DNA of 64,000 nucleotides from the NCBI GenBank assembly GCA_018266795.1, contig JAFDZV010000019.1, positions 28,901 through 92,900 on the forward strand, given 5' to 3'. Under the pieces are notes generated by a model. The model saw nothing but the letters and a program-made list of their open reading frames with translations, was not told where the DNA came from and searched no databases. The position numbers and the translations under genes are program-made. Source of the stretch: Bacteroidota bacterium. Lineage in GTDB: Bacteria; Bacteroidota; Ignavibacteria; OLB7. Shown piece after piece: positions 54,301 to 62,649 of the stretch (its first letter is position 1; each line of letters starts with the position of its first letter).

Positions 54301-56487
54301 GTTGTGCGCGCTGGTGTCACGCCTGCCGCCAACCTCCGTGAGGGCGAAGCGCATCTCCGAATTCGCAGTGGTCACCTCCGGCTTCAACCCTTTGACCACC
54401 AGCACCACGGTGTCGGGATCGGGCGGCGAAAGATTCAGATCGTGCGAGATGATCGCGTACGCGATGCGCTGCCCCGGCGCCGAAGGAGCCGCGGTGATCG
54501 GCACCTGAACCTGTGCCTGCGGGCCGACGGGATAGCGGCCGCCCGAGATCGAGAACGTCGTGGTAAAGTCCGATGCGTTCGGGCCCGCGATCGCGAAGCT
54601 GTACATGTTGGTCGTGTCCAGGCATGCCTGCCGCAGCTTGTTGTTCAGCAGGATCAGGTTCTGCGACGTCGTGAGCGACAGCAGCACACCTCCGAAGTCC
54701 AGCGTGTCCGCCGGGTTCGTGGAGAAGCTCTGCACCGTGCCGAGCCCCGTGATCGGAATCCGAACCGGCGACGCAGGTGACTGCCCGTCGTGGTCGATGA
54801 TCAGCGTGTCGTATCGTTCGCAGGGACCCTGGGGCTCGAACGACAACCGGACCGTTCCGTTCTGTCCCGGTGTCAGCTTCGTGAGCTGCGGCGGATCGAT
54901 TCTGAAATCGATTCCCTGTGCAAGGCGCACAGTGACGTTGATATCGCACTCGCCGTTGTTGTTCAGGAGGTCCGTGAGCACGAACGCCTTGCTGAATGCG
55001 GGGCCTACACGAAGCCTTCCTGCATTGGTCGGCACGGCTCCGTTCACCTGCACAGTCTTGTTGGCAACCGTGACGCTCAGGTTCACTCCCTTGATCGTAT
55101 CGCTCCCGGTCCGGTTCTCGTCGTTGTTGAAGATGCGTAGCAGGCCATTGAAGACGCCTGCCGTTGCACCCGGCGCAATGTCCGCGCGGATGGTCACCGT
55201 GCCGGTAGCTCCCGGATTCACCGAGGTGGGGCGCGCGGTGATCACATAGTTTACCCCCGGTGTTACCGGCTGCGTTATCAGGATGCTGTCGATGAGCAGA
55301 GGCACGCCGCCGTCGTTCCCGATCGTTACCTGAAGGATGGGGGAGTCACCGGGACAGGACCTTGGATAGGTAAGCTGGCTGGTGCTGAACGTGGCATTCG
55401 GTGCGATCTGATAGGTCAGAACCGTGCCGCTCAAACCAACCAGGTACAGCTGGTCGGTCGGCGTGCGGCTGAACCGGTGCAGGTCCGGAGTTGTCGCGGG
55501 CACACGCACCGGCAACGTTTCGCGGGTCCACGTGGTGCCGCCGTCCGACGTTCGATAGAGCAGGTAGTTGCTTGCTGCGGCGAACACAAGGTTCTGCGTC
55601 ACGGCGATCACACCGTTCAGCGGCTGCGTGTTGCCGGCAGGCACACCGTTGGTCATGCCGGCAACGGTCTGCCATGTGCGGCCGGTGTCCACGGTCTTGC
55701 GCACCTCGCCGTAGATCGGATTCACAATCACCACCTGGCCTCCGGCCGCGTAGCCCACGCCCGTTCCGTTGACGGCGTCGACGCCGTAGAAGCTGAGCGT
55801 GAACGGAGCGCTCCCGCCCACGCTGTCCACTGCCGTCCACGTGGTGCCGCCGTTCTGCGTCCAGCTCTTGCGCGGCGGCGTTCCCGTGCCCACAACGACG
55901 CCCTTGTTCGCGTCGAAGAAGTCGATGTCGTAGAGATTGTTTGCAGGGGCCGCGTTGAGCGCGATGTTGGTCCAGGTTTTGCCGGTGTCCGCGGTACGCG
56001 CAAGCTTCGCGCCGGTTCCGGCGCCGGGCGCCTTCCCCACGGCGAAGCCGTTGGCTGCGTCCTTGAAGTAGACTGCGGTCACGTCACCACCGCCCGCCCA
56101 GACGGTGGTGGTGAGCGAACGAAGCGCCCACGTCACCCCGGCATCCTTCGTCACGGCCACATACAGGCCGTCGCCAACGATCTCTCCATTGTTCGCGTCC
56201 ACGAAGTGAATGTCGTTGATTGCGGTGGGCGCGCCGGGAAGCGCAACCTGATTCCACGTCACCCCGCCGTCCACTGTGCGGTACAGGCGGCCGTTGGCAC
56301 CTGCCACGCCGCCAACCATGCCGAGAGTCTTCGAGATGAAGTGAACGCAGTACAGGTTGGTGACCGGCGATGTAACCGGGAAGTTGACCTTCGTCCAGGT
56401 TTGACCGCTCGCGGCCGGCACACAGACGCCGAGCAGGATCGGCACCAGGCGCAGACAACGGCGCAGGAAGGAACGCTCTGCTTGCAT
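51310..56487 (-). CDS. Giant T9SS-secreted protein: Ycf48-like propeller, ASH/anchor-D repeats, sorting domain
   Basis: A 1725-residue secreted protein. A signal peptide (about 1-28, ending AASGQ) is followed by a Ycf48-like beta-propeller (30-365) with six T-DGG-TW-type units such as RTVDGGVTWNQVAL and RTSDGGTTWTRETL. Then come about a dozen 100-residue Ig-like 'choice-of-anchor D'/ASH modules (370-1500) with repeated ...DFG...-type strands. A cohesin-like stretch near 1530-1600 follows. The final 75 residues are a T9SS type A sorting domain (SKPNPASRTGSFSYTLP to GRFIKSLTLQILD). It is predicted to be a surface adhesin or matrix protein; no enzyme is visible. It is coupled to the OmpA gene after it. 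A 250-bp gap upstream holds its promoter. Confidence 0.88.
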   Translation of the reverse strand: MQAERSFLRRCLRLVPILLGVCVPAASGQTWTKVNFPVTSPVTNLYCVHFISKTLGMVGGVAGANGRLYRTVDGGVTWNQVALPGAPTAINDIHFVDANNGEIVGDGLYVAVTKDAGVTWALRSLTTTVWAGGGDVTAVYFKDAANGFAVGKAPGAGTGAKLARTADTGKTWTNIALNAAPANNLYDIDFFDANKGVVVGTGTPPRKSWTQNGGTTWTAVDSVGGSAPFTLSFYGVDAVNGTGVGYAAGGQVVIVNPIYGEVRKTVDTGRTWQTVAGMTNGVPAGNTQPLNGVIAVTQNLVFAAASNYLLYRTSDGGTTWTRETLPVRVPATTPDLHRFSRTPTDQLYLVGLSGTVLTYQIAPNATFSTSQLTYPRSCPGDSPILQVTIGNDGGVPLLIDSILITQPVTPGVNYVITARPTSVNPGATGTVTIRADIAPGATAGVFNGLLRIFNNDENRTGSDTIKGVNLSVTVANKTVQVNGAVPTNAGRLRVGPAFSKAFVLTDLLNNNGECDINVTVRLAQGIDFRIDPPQLTKLTPGQNGTVRLSFEPQGPCERYDTLIIDHDGQSPASPVRIPITGLGTVQSFSTNPADTLDFGGVLLSLTTSQNLILLNNKLRQACLDTTNMYSFAIAGPNASDFTTTFSISGGRYPVGPQAQVQVPITAAPSAPGQRIAYAIISHDLNLSPPDPDTVVLVVKGLKPEVTTANSEMRFALTEVGGRRDTSAHNFLVNPSNAEAQIIDATIVGPNASDFKYNGPSPSFSLVPGAAKDVDVSFMPTSAGVRTATLQLKSSLGSNPLLVNLIGDGGRASGGTQKDVVVFPSTSAGACRDTVLSQFIYNTSSLPLRIVSAALIPDAAGTPGDESAFTLLAPSIPPDLVVAPGDSASITLRFCPGETKPYIARLVLENNSDASPFSIQLIGTGRGSKVTGVDSVIFAPTRVLTQRDSTVETMLVNREAGPVTVDSVVISGADAQSFTFVTPQPPFVLPPSQATAVKVRFNPQRRDRHYAILNVYSTGGRHGTLVLAGQAIYPLLEILPDRSTSLRVRLGESRRLRINIVNIGDDSGQVASATLNGSSAFSNVSTDPVPARLFPRDTLKMFVDFNPATFCDHAVTVAIRGEGVRGIYALADTSVEFSGLGVAPVVNTAKPTINFGIRQGTGPFDSTLANYLGNTDFNGNRGLCLDSTTIDSMTITGANAADFAFITPVAPLSPTGLGPAAFAPLAVRFQPATQGIKTAELRVYFDENPDSVRHIPLIGASALLPIVYGPYDGMFQIDFGRVRVGTIRDSTFTATNTTASPFTIDALSSSLPSEIQILSPLGSFQMLPGTPVPITVRFAPTAVGVHGAYTQFRKGTVTDSSFSLIGTGIDQALRAEIDSVDFGTLATGTQADSTVRLLNTPTAAIASASFLDSVAIESAAIVTGASNFDLLRSPNGLAANGTDSIGVRFRSFGATGRRDGIARIRYNRRNVGGIDREDSLDVALTGFVKGELWKLTAGLGANATGSPGDTVRYPIVLSGDVAGAAFDTLDVRLGFRKTLLKPLSVAAVQAGVAPAFIPPPDERGTTDGLTTIRLVNPNGFTGGTLAEVVFEVLLGDSMETMVRYDSISAFMRSNVVFATDSVRFAINEFCDARGRLIRFDSLLSFASKPNPASRTGSFSYTLPALVHAQLTIYDAAGREVKRLVDAEQGPGYFIVPLDASNLARGTYYCVLRAGRFIKSLTLQILD

Positions 56488-56738
56488 ACAGGCTCACATC
56501 TGGGGAGGGACATGCACGCTACGCGCGTCGTAACACAACGCTGCTATGAGCAAACCCGTGTGGTCGAAAAGGCAGGGGGTGAACTGTGTATATTGCGACG
56601 CACTAACATAGTGACTTGGCGCGGCATGACGACGCGAAAAACCTGGCGACTCACAGAAATTTCTACCGTTTGTGAACGCATGCCCCCCCAGGCCGGGTCC
56701 CGCCGGCACTTCCAGAATCATCGACTTCGAGACCGCAC

Positions 56739-57332
56739 ATGGATGTCACCAATCAACACGTCGACAATGTGATTCAGAACTACATCGAACGCTATCTCGC
56801 CGGCAACGCGGCTGCGCGTTCGGTTCGCGATGCGCTGGTTGCGCTTGGCGTGGGCCTTCGTCCCGTGCTCGATCATCTCTCAATCCGTACACTGGACGTT
56901 CAGGAACGGGCCCTGGAGTTCGAGGCGCTCGGGTTCACGTACGATTCCAACCTCGGCGTGATGGAGCGTGACTCCTGGTGGGCGAAGGTTTACAGGCGCG
57001 CCGGCTTTCCGCCGATCTACATCGACCAGGCGTTCACCGATGCTCGCGGCACCGGCTGTCCGATCCCGCAATGGGTGGCGCGATTCACCGACGGAACGCT
57101 GCATCATATCGCGATCAACGTGGACAATCTCGAGCTGGCCGTGGAGCAGTTCTCCGCCCTTGGTCTGAAGTTCTCCGACGGCATCATGGGGGAGCCGGGA
57201 GCGCCGTTCCGGCAGATCTACGCCGAGCCGGAGATCGTGGACGGCGAGCCGTTTACCACGCTGGAGATCATCGAACGGCGTTGGGGATATACCGGATTCC
57301 TCTCCCCGACGGCACCTGCGGGAGGAGAGTAG
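56739..57332 (+). CDS. VOC-like protein, 4-hydroxyphenylpyruvate-dioxygenase/DUF1338 type
   Basis: A 197-residue protein. An N-terminal helix (VDNVIQNYIERYLAGNAAAR) precedes a VOC half with LDHLSIRTLDVQERALEFEA. A second half has HHIAINVDNLELAVEQFSAL and ends TLEIIERRWGYTGFLSPTAP, similar to the last strand of dioxygenase VOC folds with an iron-ligand Glu. No specific reaction can be assigned. It may belong to a short Bacteroidota family related to 2-oxoacid dioxygenases. It is followed by a repeat tract and an FAD oxidase gene. Confidence 0.65.
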   Translation: MDVTNQHVDNVIQNYIERYLAGNAAARSVRDALVALGVGLRPVLDHLSIRTLDVQERALEFEALGFTYDSNLGVMERDSWWAKVYRRAGFPPIYIDQAFTDARGTGCPIPQWVARFTDGTLHHIAINVDNLELAVEQFSALGLKFSDGIMGEPGAPFRQIYAEPEIVDGEPFTTLEIIERRWGYTGFLSPTAPAGGE

Positions 57333-57462
57333 TCAGTCAGTGGATAGTAGTCAGTAGTCAGTCGGTGAGCACTGAGCAGTGCAGAACACTTTGCATGCAA
57401 CGAACAACTGACTACTAATCACGAACAACTAACCACTGACGAATAACGACGAACCAACCAAT
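57329..57462. repeat. Inverted degenerate repeat, AGTCAGTAGTC / ACTGACTAC type
   Basis: The left arm (57329-57380) has GTAGTCAGTCAGTGGATAGT and similar. The right arm (57397-57462) has CAACGAACAACTGACTACTA and further ACTGACGAATAACG units. It fills the gap between the VOC gene and the FAD oxidase. Confidence 0.8.
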
Positions 57463-57472
57463 ATTCCTTCCC

Positions 57473-58975
57473 GTGCTCATCAAGCAGGATCAGGACGAAA
57501 TCATCGGCTTCCTCAAGGATGCCTCGAACATGCCCGGCGGATGGGCGGAGCGCGTCTACTTTCCCGAATGCGAGGATGATGTTGTGGCCGCACTTGCCGA
57601 ATGCCGCGCGCAGGGAGTGCATGCCACGGCCGCAGGCGCCGGCACCGGCCTCGCGGGGGGGCGCGTGCCGTTCGGCGGCGCCGTGATTGCCACGTCGCGC
57701 ATGAACGCCCTCCTTCGCATCGATGCGGACCGCATGAGAGGTGTGGTGCAGCCCGGCGTTATCCTTGGGGAGTTTCAGCAGGAGACCGAGCGCCTTAACC
57801 TTCTCTATCCTCCCGATCCGACGGAGCGTACCTGCTTCGTGGGCGGCACGGTCGCCACCAACTCCTCCGGCGCCAGAACGTTCAAGTACGGCCCCACACG
57901 CGCCTTCATCGAACGCATGCGGGTGATACTTGCAGATGGTGACCGCATGGAGATACCGCGCGGCCGTTTCGTTGCCGACGGTTACGACCTTCGCGTTCAG
58001 ACCGAGGCGGGGCGCGTCATCGAGCTCGAAGTGCCACGCTATACGATGCCGGCAATCAAACATGCCGCCGGCTACTACGCACATCCCGGCATGGATGCGA
58101 TCGATCTCTTCATCGGCTCCGAGGGAACGCTGGGGATTGTGACGGAGATCGAGACCCGGTTGATACCGCTTCCGGAACGTCTCTTCAGCGGCATCGTCTT
58201 CTTCGCCGACGAGCCCTCGACGCTTGCATTCGTGGACGAGGCGCGGGCTCGCAGTACGGCATCGCGCACCGGCGCATCACCGCGCGTCGGTGCGGCCGCC
58301 GGGGATATCGAGGCGCGCGCGCTGGAGTATATCGATTGGAATGCGCTCAATCTCATTCGCGATCGATTCCCCTCGATACCGGATGCTGCCCATGGCGGAG
58401 CGATCTGGTTCGAGCAGGAGACCACCGGGGAGAGCGAGGAGCGCCTGCTGGAACTGTGGTACGAGTTGATTGTGAGGCACGGCGCGCTTGCAGACGACTC
58501 CTGGTTCGGAATCGGTCTGGAGGATCAGAAGAGGATGCGGGCCTTTCGGCATGCCGTCCCGGAGTCCGTGTACGAGCAGATCAGCGAGCACGGGCAGACG
58601 AAGATCGGCACGGACATGGCCGTTCCCGTAGAGCGCTTCGCGGAACTTCTGGCCTTCTATCGAGAGCAGTTCGCCGAGCACGGCCTGCGCAATGTGATCT
58701 ACGGGCACATCGGCAATTGCCATCTGCACGCGAACATCTTCACCGGCACCCCGGCGGAGCATGAGCTGGCCGTTGCCGTCTACCGGCGGCTCGTGGAACG
58801 TGCGCTGGCGATGGGCGGAACGATCTCCGCTGAACATGGCGTGGGGAAACTGAAGAAGCAGTATCTCCTTGCGATGTATGGCGAGGAGGGGATAGCCGGA
58901 ATGCGGCGCGTGAAGAAGGCGCTCGACCCCGAGGGGATTCTGGGATCGGGAACGATGTTCGACGTTGGTCAGTAG
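57473..58975 (+). CDS. FAD-linked oxidase (glycolate/D-lactate dehydrogenase GlcD type)
   Basis: A 500-residue FAD enzyme of the vanillyl-alcohol-oxidase fold. The FAD-binding half has ATAAGAGTGLAGGRVPFGGA, VQPGVILGEFQQETERLNLL, VGGTVATNSSGARTFKYGPT and FIGSEGTLGIVTEIETRLIP. The C-terminal substrate half has VIYGHIGNCHLHANIFTGTP and GGTISAEHGVGKLKKQYLLA, including the metal-binding His/Glu residues of this group. It likely oxidises a 2-hydroxy acid such as D-lactate or glycolate. No Fe-S partner gene is next to it. GTG at 57473 is the start because the family N-terminus begins there. The stop lies inside the next repeat arm. Confidence 0.88.
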   Translation: MLIKQDQDEIIGFLKDASNMPGGWAERVYFPECEDDVVAALAECRAQGVHATAAGAGTGLAGGRVPFGGAVIATSRMNALLRIDADRMRGVVQPGVILGEFQQETERLNLLYPPDPTERTCFVGGTVATNSSGARTFKYGPTRAFIERMRVILADGDRMEIPRGRFVADGYDLRVQTEAGRVIELEVPRYTMPAIKHAAGYYAHPGMDAIDLFIGSEGTLGIVTEIETRLIPLPERLFSGIVFFADEPSTLAFVDEARARSTASRTGASPRVGAAAGDIEARALEYIDWNALNLIRDRFPSIPDAAHGGAIWFEQETTGESEERLLELWYELIVRHGALADDSWFGIGLEDQKRMRAFRHAVPESVYEQISEHGQTKIGTDMAVPVERFAELLAFYREQFAEHGLRNVIYGHIGNCHLHANIFTGTPAEHELAVAVYRRLVERALAMGGTISAEHGVGKLKKQYLLAMYGEEGIAGMRRVKKALDPEGILGSGTMFDVGQ

Positions 58976-59139
58976 TCAGTAGTCAGTTGTTATTGAGAAA
59001 CTCCTAAACATCTAAAGCTTGCGTCGGCGCTGGAACATGCCTCAATCCTGAGCACCTGAGATTCGCGGCTTTGGATATCAATGCGTTTCTCAGTAATACT
59101 CGTCGAGATACGTGCGATCTGCGACTGACAACTGACTCC
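58967..59139. repeat. Separated inverted repeat arms around the YkgJ leader
   Basis: The left arm (58967-58991) is AGTAGTCAGTAGTCAGTTG across the FAD oxidase stop. The right arm (59121-59139) is GCGACTGACAACTGACTCC, close to the YkgJ start. The 130 bp between contains no clear gene. Confidence 0.65.
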
Positions 59140-59155
59140 TCACAAGGAGTTTGGG

Positions 59156-59425
59156 ATGGACTGTCGCATCGGATGCGGCGCGTGCTGTATCGCGCCGTCG
59201 ATATCCTCGCCGATACCCGGCATGCCCCATGGGAAGCCGGCGGGCGTGCGTTGCGTGCAACTGACCCCGGAGAATCGGTGCCGTCTCTTCGGTCTTCCCG
59301 ATCGCCCTGCGGTCTGCGTCAACCTCCAACCGCATCCGGAGATGTGCGGCGCCGACGCTGCGGATGCGCTCCGGCACCTTACACAGCTCGAGATCGCCAC
59401 GAAACCGGAAAGGAAACAGGTTTGA
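59156..59425 (+). CDS. YkgJ/UPF0153 family cysteine-cluster protein
   Basis: An 89-residue protein with a cysteine pattern MDCRIGCGACCIAPSISSPI, VRCVQL, RCRLFGLPDRPAVCVNL and EMCGADAADAL, as in the YkgJ/YeiW family, where the cysteines probably bind zinc or an iron-sulfur cluster. The whole length matches the short family members. ATG at 59156 has AAGGAG with 6-nt spacing, one of the best ribosome-binding sites in the window. It precedes the MOSC gene and may form an operon with it. The physiological role is unknown. Confidence 0.88.
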   Translation: MDCRIGCGACCIAPSISSPIPGMPHGKPAGVRCVQLTPENRCRLFGLPDRPAVCVNLQPHPEMCGADAADALRHLTQLEIATKPERKQV

Positions 59426-59469
59426 AGTATGAGGCACACTCATATCTCATGTTTCATATCTCATATTTT
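59426..59469. repeat. Inverted short repeat, TATGAG / CTCATA type
   Basis: GAAGTATGAGGCACACTCAT and then ATCTCATGTTTCATATCTC form two half-arms with a hairpin tendency. It ends just before the MOSC start. The family is shared with 43878-43915. Confidence 0.6.
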
Positions 59470-59477
59470 CTGACGCC

Positions 59478-59948
59478 ATGTCCGCACATATCGTTCAGAT
59501 CAGCATTTCGAACGGCGGCGTTCCCAAGCGCGGGATTTTCTCCGCCGAGGTAACCGAGACCGGCATCGTCGGCGATGCACAGCGCGATCTGGAAGTGCAT
59601 GGCGGGCCGATGCGTGCGCTCTGCATCTACTCGCTGGAGCAGTTGCTTGCGCTGCAACGGGAGGGCCATCCCATCTACCCCGGATCGATCGGGGAGAACG
59701 TGCTGACCGTTGGCCTGGATCTCGGCGGAGCGGTGGAGGGGGACAGGATCGTGCTGGGAGATGTGGAGGCGGAGGTAACCGGGTATGCCGCACCCTGCTC
59801 GAACATTGCAGATTCCTTTCACGAGGCCGCCTTCACGCGGATCTCGAACAAGGTCAACCCCGGATGGTCCAGGCTTTACCTCCGCATCCTCAGGGCGGGC
59901 ATCATCAATGTCGGTGACCGCGTAACTCTTCTGCCGCGTCCGGCGTAG
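59478..59948 (+). CDS. MOSC domain protein
   Basis: A 156-residue stand-alone MOSC domain, the fold of the C-terminal part of molybdenum cofactor sulfurase. These proteins may bind or transfer sulfur or molybdenum cofactor. Typical parts are VGDAQRDLEVHGGPMRALCI, the IYPGSIGENVLTVGLDL segment, GDRIVLGDVEAEVTGYAAPC with the conserved Cys, and RAGIINVGDRVTLLP. It lacks the N-terminal extension of YiiM-like proteins. It sits between a repeat arm and a second repeat tract before sppA. The substrate is unproven. Confidence 0.88.
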   Translation: MSAHIVQISISNGGVPKRGIFSAEVTETGIVGDAQRDLEVHGGPMRALCIYSLEQLLALQREGHPIYPGSIGENVLTVGLDLGGAVEGDRIVLGDVEAEVTGYAAPCSNIADSFHEAAFTRISNKVNPGWSRLYLRILRAGIINVGDRVTLLPRPA

Positions 59949-59959
59949 AGGGGGCGGAC

Positions 59960-60042
59960 AATGAGATATGAACGATGAGTGATGGGTTGTGAGTTATGAG
60001 TTGTGAGTGGCACCCATAACCGATAACACATAACTCATCTCA
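59960..60042. repeat. Inverted degenerate repeat, GATGAGTGATGGGTTG / CATAACCCATAAC type
   Basis: The left arm (59960-60009) contains ATGAGATATGAACGATGAGT and GATGGGTTGTGAGTTATGAG. The right arm (60013-60042) contains CCCATAACCGATAACACATA and ACTCATC. It fills the gap between the MOSC gene and sppA. Confidence 0.8.
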
Positions 60043-60068
60043 GATCTTCCATCAACGGTGAGTTCTTC

Positions 60069-61835
60069 ATGACATTCTTCAAGACAGTTCTGGCGTCGGC
60101 CATCGGCTTCGTAATTGCCAACGTCATCGCGGCCGGCTTTGTGGTGGTAATGATCATTGCAGCGATTGCAAGCGGGAGCAAGTCCGATACGGCTCCGGTG
60201 CCGAGCTCGGCGGTTCTCAAGATCGAGCCGGGGAAGGTTGATGAGTTCGAGCAATACCTCGGCCTCGGCGCTCTGTCGCGCCACGGCGAATCGCTCACGC
60301 TGCGGCAGTATCTGGCCCGCATCGAGGGCGCCCGTACGGACAGCCGGATCAAGGGGATCTGGCTCAACCTGGGAAACTATCGTGGAAGCTGGGCGCAGGC
60401 GGAGGAGTTGCGCAGCAAGCTGCTGGAGTTCAGAAGTTCGAAGAAGTTCGTGATCGCCACGTCCGACGAAGGGGGGATGAACGAGAGCAACTACTATATC
60501 GCCACCGCCGCGGACTCCATCGTGCTCGACGCCACGTCCGGACTGGAGATGAACGGCATTGCCGCATCGCTGGTGTTCCTGAAGCCGATGCTGGACAAGC
60601 TGGGCATCGAGGCGGAGGTTGTGCGGGCCGGCAGCTACAAGAGCGCAGTGGAACCGTTCATCCGTGAGACTGCATCTCCCGAGAATCGCGAGATGACGAC
60701 CCAGCTCGTCGAGGGGACGTTCGCGCGCTTCACGGCGGCCGTGACGCAGGCTCGCCATCTGACGCCGGACTCGCTGAAGCAGATCATCGACAACAAGTCG
60801 CTCTTGACGCCATGGGAGGCGAAGCAGGCCGGCCTGGTGGATGCAGTGCTCTACAAGGACCAGATCGATTCCATGCTGGAGCGTCACGTAGGCGATCACA
60901 TCCATCAGAAGACCGTGGACGTTGCGGACTATCTGCCGGAGTCCTCCGGTGACGAGGACGAAGAGGGAAGAGTGGCGATCGTGTATCTGGTTGGCCAGAT
61001 CGTTCGCGGCGACGGCGGCCGGAACGCCAACCCGCTCTTCGGCGGCGACTCCTACGGCGACAAGACCTTCGCAGAAGCGATGGAGTCCGCCCGCAAGGAT
61101 GCGAGCGTCAAGGCGGTCGTGATCCGCATCGATTCACCTGGCGGCGATGCAGGCGCCAGCGACGCGATGTGGCGCGAGGTGATGCTGACGCGGAAGCTGA
61201 AGCCCGTGATCGTCTCCATGGGTGGCGTCGCCGCGTCGGGCGGGTACTACGTTGCGGCCGCCGCCGATACCATCGTTGCGGACCCCACAACCATCACCGG
61301 ATCGATCGGCGTGTTCGGACTCTGGTTCACCATGCAGAAGCTGTTCGAGGAGAAGCTTGGCGTGCACATGGAGACGATCAAGACCGGGCCGAACGCGGAC
61401 ATGTTCTCGGCATCCCGCCCGCCGACGGACCTGGAGAGGAGCATTCTTGCCCGCCATATCGACACCACGTACCAGCGCTTTCTCAACGTGGTGGCGCAGG
61501 GGCGGAAGATGTCCGTTGCCGATGTCGACCAGATTGCGCAGGGACGCGTCTGGACGGGGGAGCAGGCACGCGAGCGCCATCTGGTGGATGTGCTCGGCGG
61601 GCTGGACTCCGCCGTGTCGATCGCGGCACACCGTGTCGGCTTGAAGGAGGGGACCTATTCGGTCCGAATCCTTCCGCGCCAGCGCACCTTCTTCGAGAAG
61701 CTTGCCGAGCAGTTCGGATCGATGCAGGCCGCCATGGTGCATCGCACTGCGATAGACGACTACCTGGACATCCTGGGCGCCATGCGCGCGCGCGCCGGCG
61801 TGCAGATGCGCATGGAAGACATCACGATGCAATAG
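60069..61835 (+). CDS. sppA: Signal peptide peptidase SppA (67K type)
   Basis: A 588-residue membrane-anchored Ser/Lys protease that degrades cleaved signal peptides. The N-terminal anchor is at residues 4-33 (TVLASAIGFVIANVIAAGFV). The first half carries the catalytic Lys191 in RAGSYKSAVEPFIRE. The second half carries nucleophile Ser390 in GVAASGGYYVAAAADTIVAD, with TITGSIGVFGLWFTMQKLFE after it. This two-half arrangement matches E. coli-type SppA in length. It ends FYDYLDILGAM-like and is followed by a good terminator. Confidence 0.94.
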   Translation: MTFFKTVLASAIGFVIANVIAAGFVVVMIIAAIASGSKSDTAPVPSSAVLKIEPGKVDEFEQYLGLGALSRHGESLTLRQYLARIEGARTDSRIKGIWLNLGNYRGSWAQAEELRSKLLEFRSSKKFVIATSDEGGMNESNYYIATAADSIVLDATSGLEMNGIAASLVFLKPMLDKLGIEAEVVRAGSYKSAVEPFIRETASPENREMTTQLVEGTFARFTAAVTQARHLTPDSLKQIIDNKSLLTPWEAKQAGLVDAVLYKDQIDSMLERHVGDHIHQKTVDVADYLPESSGDEDEEGRVAIVYLVGQIVRGDGGRNANPLFGGDSYGDKTFAEAMESARKDASVKAVVIRIDSPGGDAGASDAMWREVMLTRKLKPVIVSMGGVAASGGYYVAAAADTIVADPTTITGSIGVFGLWFTMQKLFEEKLGVHMETIKTGPNADMFSASRPPTDLERSILARHIDTTYQRFLNVVAQGRKMSVADVDQIAQGRVWTGEQARERHLVDVLGGLDSAVSIAAHRVGLKEGTYSVRILPRQRTFFEKLAEQFGSMQAAMVHRTAIDDYLDILGAMRARAGVQMRMEDITMQ

Positions 61836-61895
61836 GTGAAACGCAGGCGAGGGAATGTTGTGGATGAACCTCGCAGCATCTGAACGTACAGCAAC

Positions 61896-61927
61896 GGGCG
61901 CGCCGAATAATTTCGTTCGGCGCGCCC
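61896..61927 (+). terminator. Intrinsic terminator after sppA
   Basis: A 12-bp perfect stem (GGGCGCGCCGAA with TTCGGCGCGCCC) around an 8-nt loop, followed by TTGTTTC, 61 bp after the stop. It is a strong intrinsic terminator. Confidence 0.85.
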
Positions 61928-62649
61928 TTGTTTCATCGATTCCGGCCGTCAATCGCCGATTCCCGAGTCATCATCACGTACCCGGCTTCATCATTTGAGC
62001 ACGATCCCGTGACCATGCCGTTGTAAGTTGTGCGCATCCTGTCGGGTAGCAAGCTCCTTCGCGCAACGGGCAATCCTCAGCACCGCTGCGTGAATAAAAA
62101 ATGAGACAATGCGAGAAAATCGCATTGAATCTACTTGACTGGGAGAAGCTGCAGAGGTATTTTGCGCACGTCCTTTCCAGGAGTTGCGCAGACACTACAC
62201 TCGCAGCTCTTGCCCCAATCTCCTCCAATTCAGAAATAGGCACGACCGAAAACGCTTCGGCATTGCATTCGCAATGTTGCAGCAGCTGCTGTCACCAATA
62301 TTGCCGAGCATTCCCAGCATGTGCTCGCGCAAGATGCGGTTGTTTTTTCATCGTGCACATCTGCTATTACTGAACGCCTAACTACCGGAATATTTCCATC
62401 GCGCCGCAGCGCTTTTCCGCTCTGCGCGCCAGGGCAGCGCCTTGCCTTCCAGCTCGAGCGCTCGTGAAAATCGAATTCGATTTTCACCGGGCCCGATATT
62501 GCCAAGAATGTATGCATCCCGATGTGCGCAGCGCCATTTCGTTGTTGCGCCGGGGATTCGTTTGCCCGGAATTCAACGGCGCATAGGGATTGGTAGGTGG
62601 ATGGCGTAGGGGATTGGGTAATACATAATCGACGGATGGAACGCTCCGC
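61928..62649. other. Gene-free leader upstream of the contractile-injection genes
   Basis: About 720 bp without a believable gene. The middle (62080-62400) is richer in A and T than the surrounding genes. Two palindromes lie together near 62455-62487. A TACATAAT-like promoter sequence lies at 62621-62628, shortly before the DUF4255 start. Short frames here lack domain character. It may be a regulatory leader or decayed DNA. Confidence 0.55.
62464..62487. promoter_or_regulatory. 24-nt perfect palindrome (candidate operator)
   Basis: GTGAAAATCGAA and TTCGATTTTCAC are exact reverse complements with no spacer (62464-62487). It lies 163 bp before the DUF4255 gene. A shorter palindrome CGAGCGCTCG (62455-62464) abuts it on the left. 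Perfect dyads of this length suit a dimeric repressor site. It is not a terminator, because no gene ends nearby and no T-run follows. Confidence 0.5.

Noticed and set aside
52729-54780. 683-codon open frame antisense to the giant T9SS gene
   Set aside because: Arg/Glu/His-rich shadow of the secreted protein. The sense frame has a signal peptide, repeated Ig modules and a sorting domain.
62101-62373. 90-codon open frame in the leader before the injection-system genes
   Set aside because: Cys-rich and without any pattern or ribosome-binding site. It looks like chance in a non-coding stretch.
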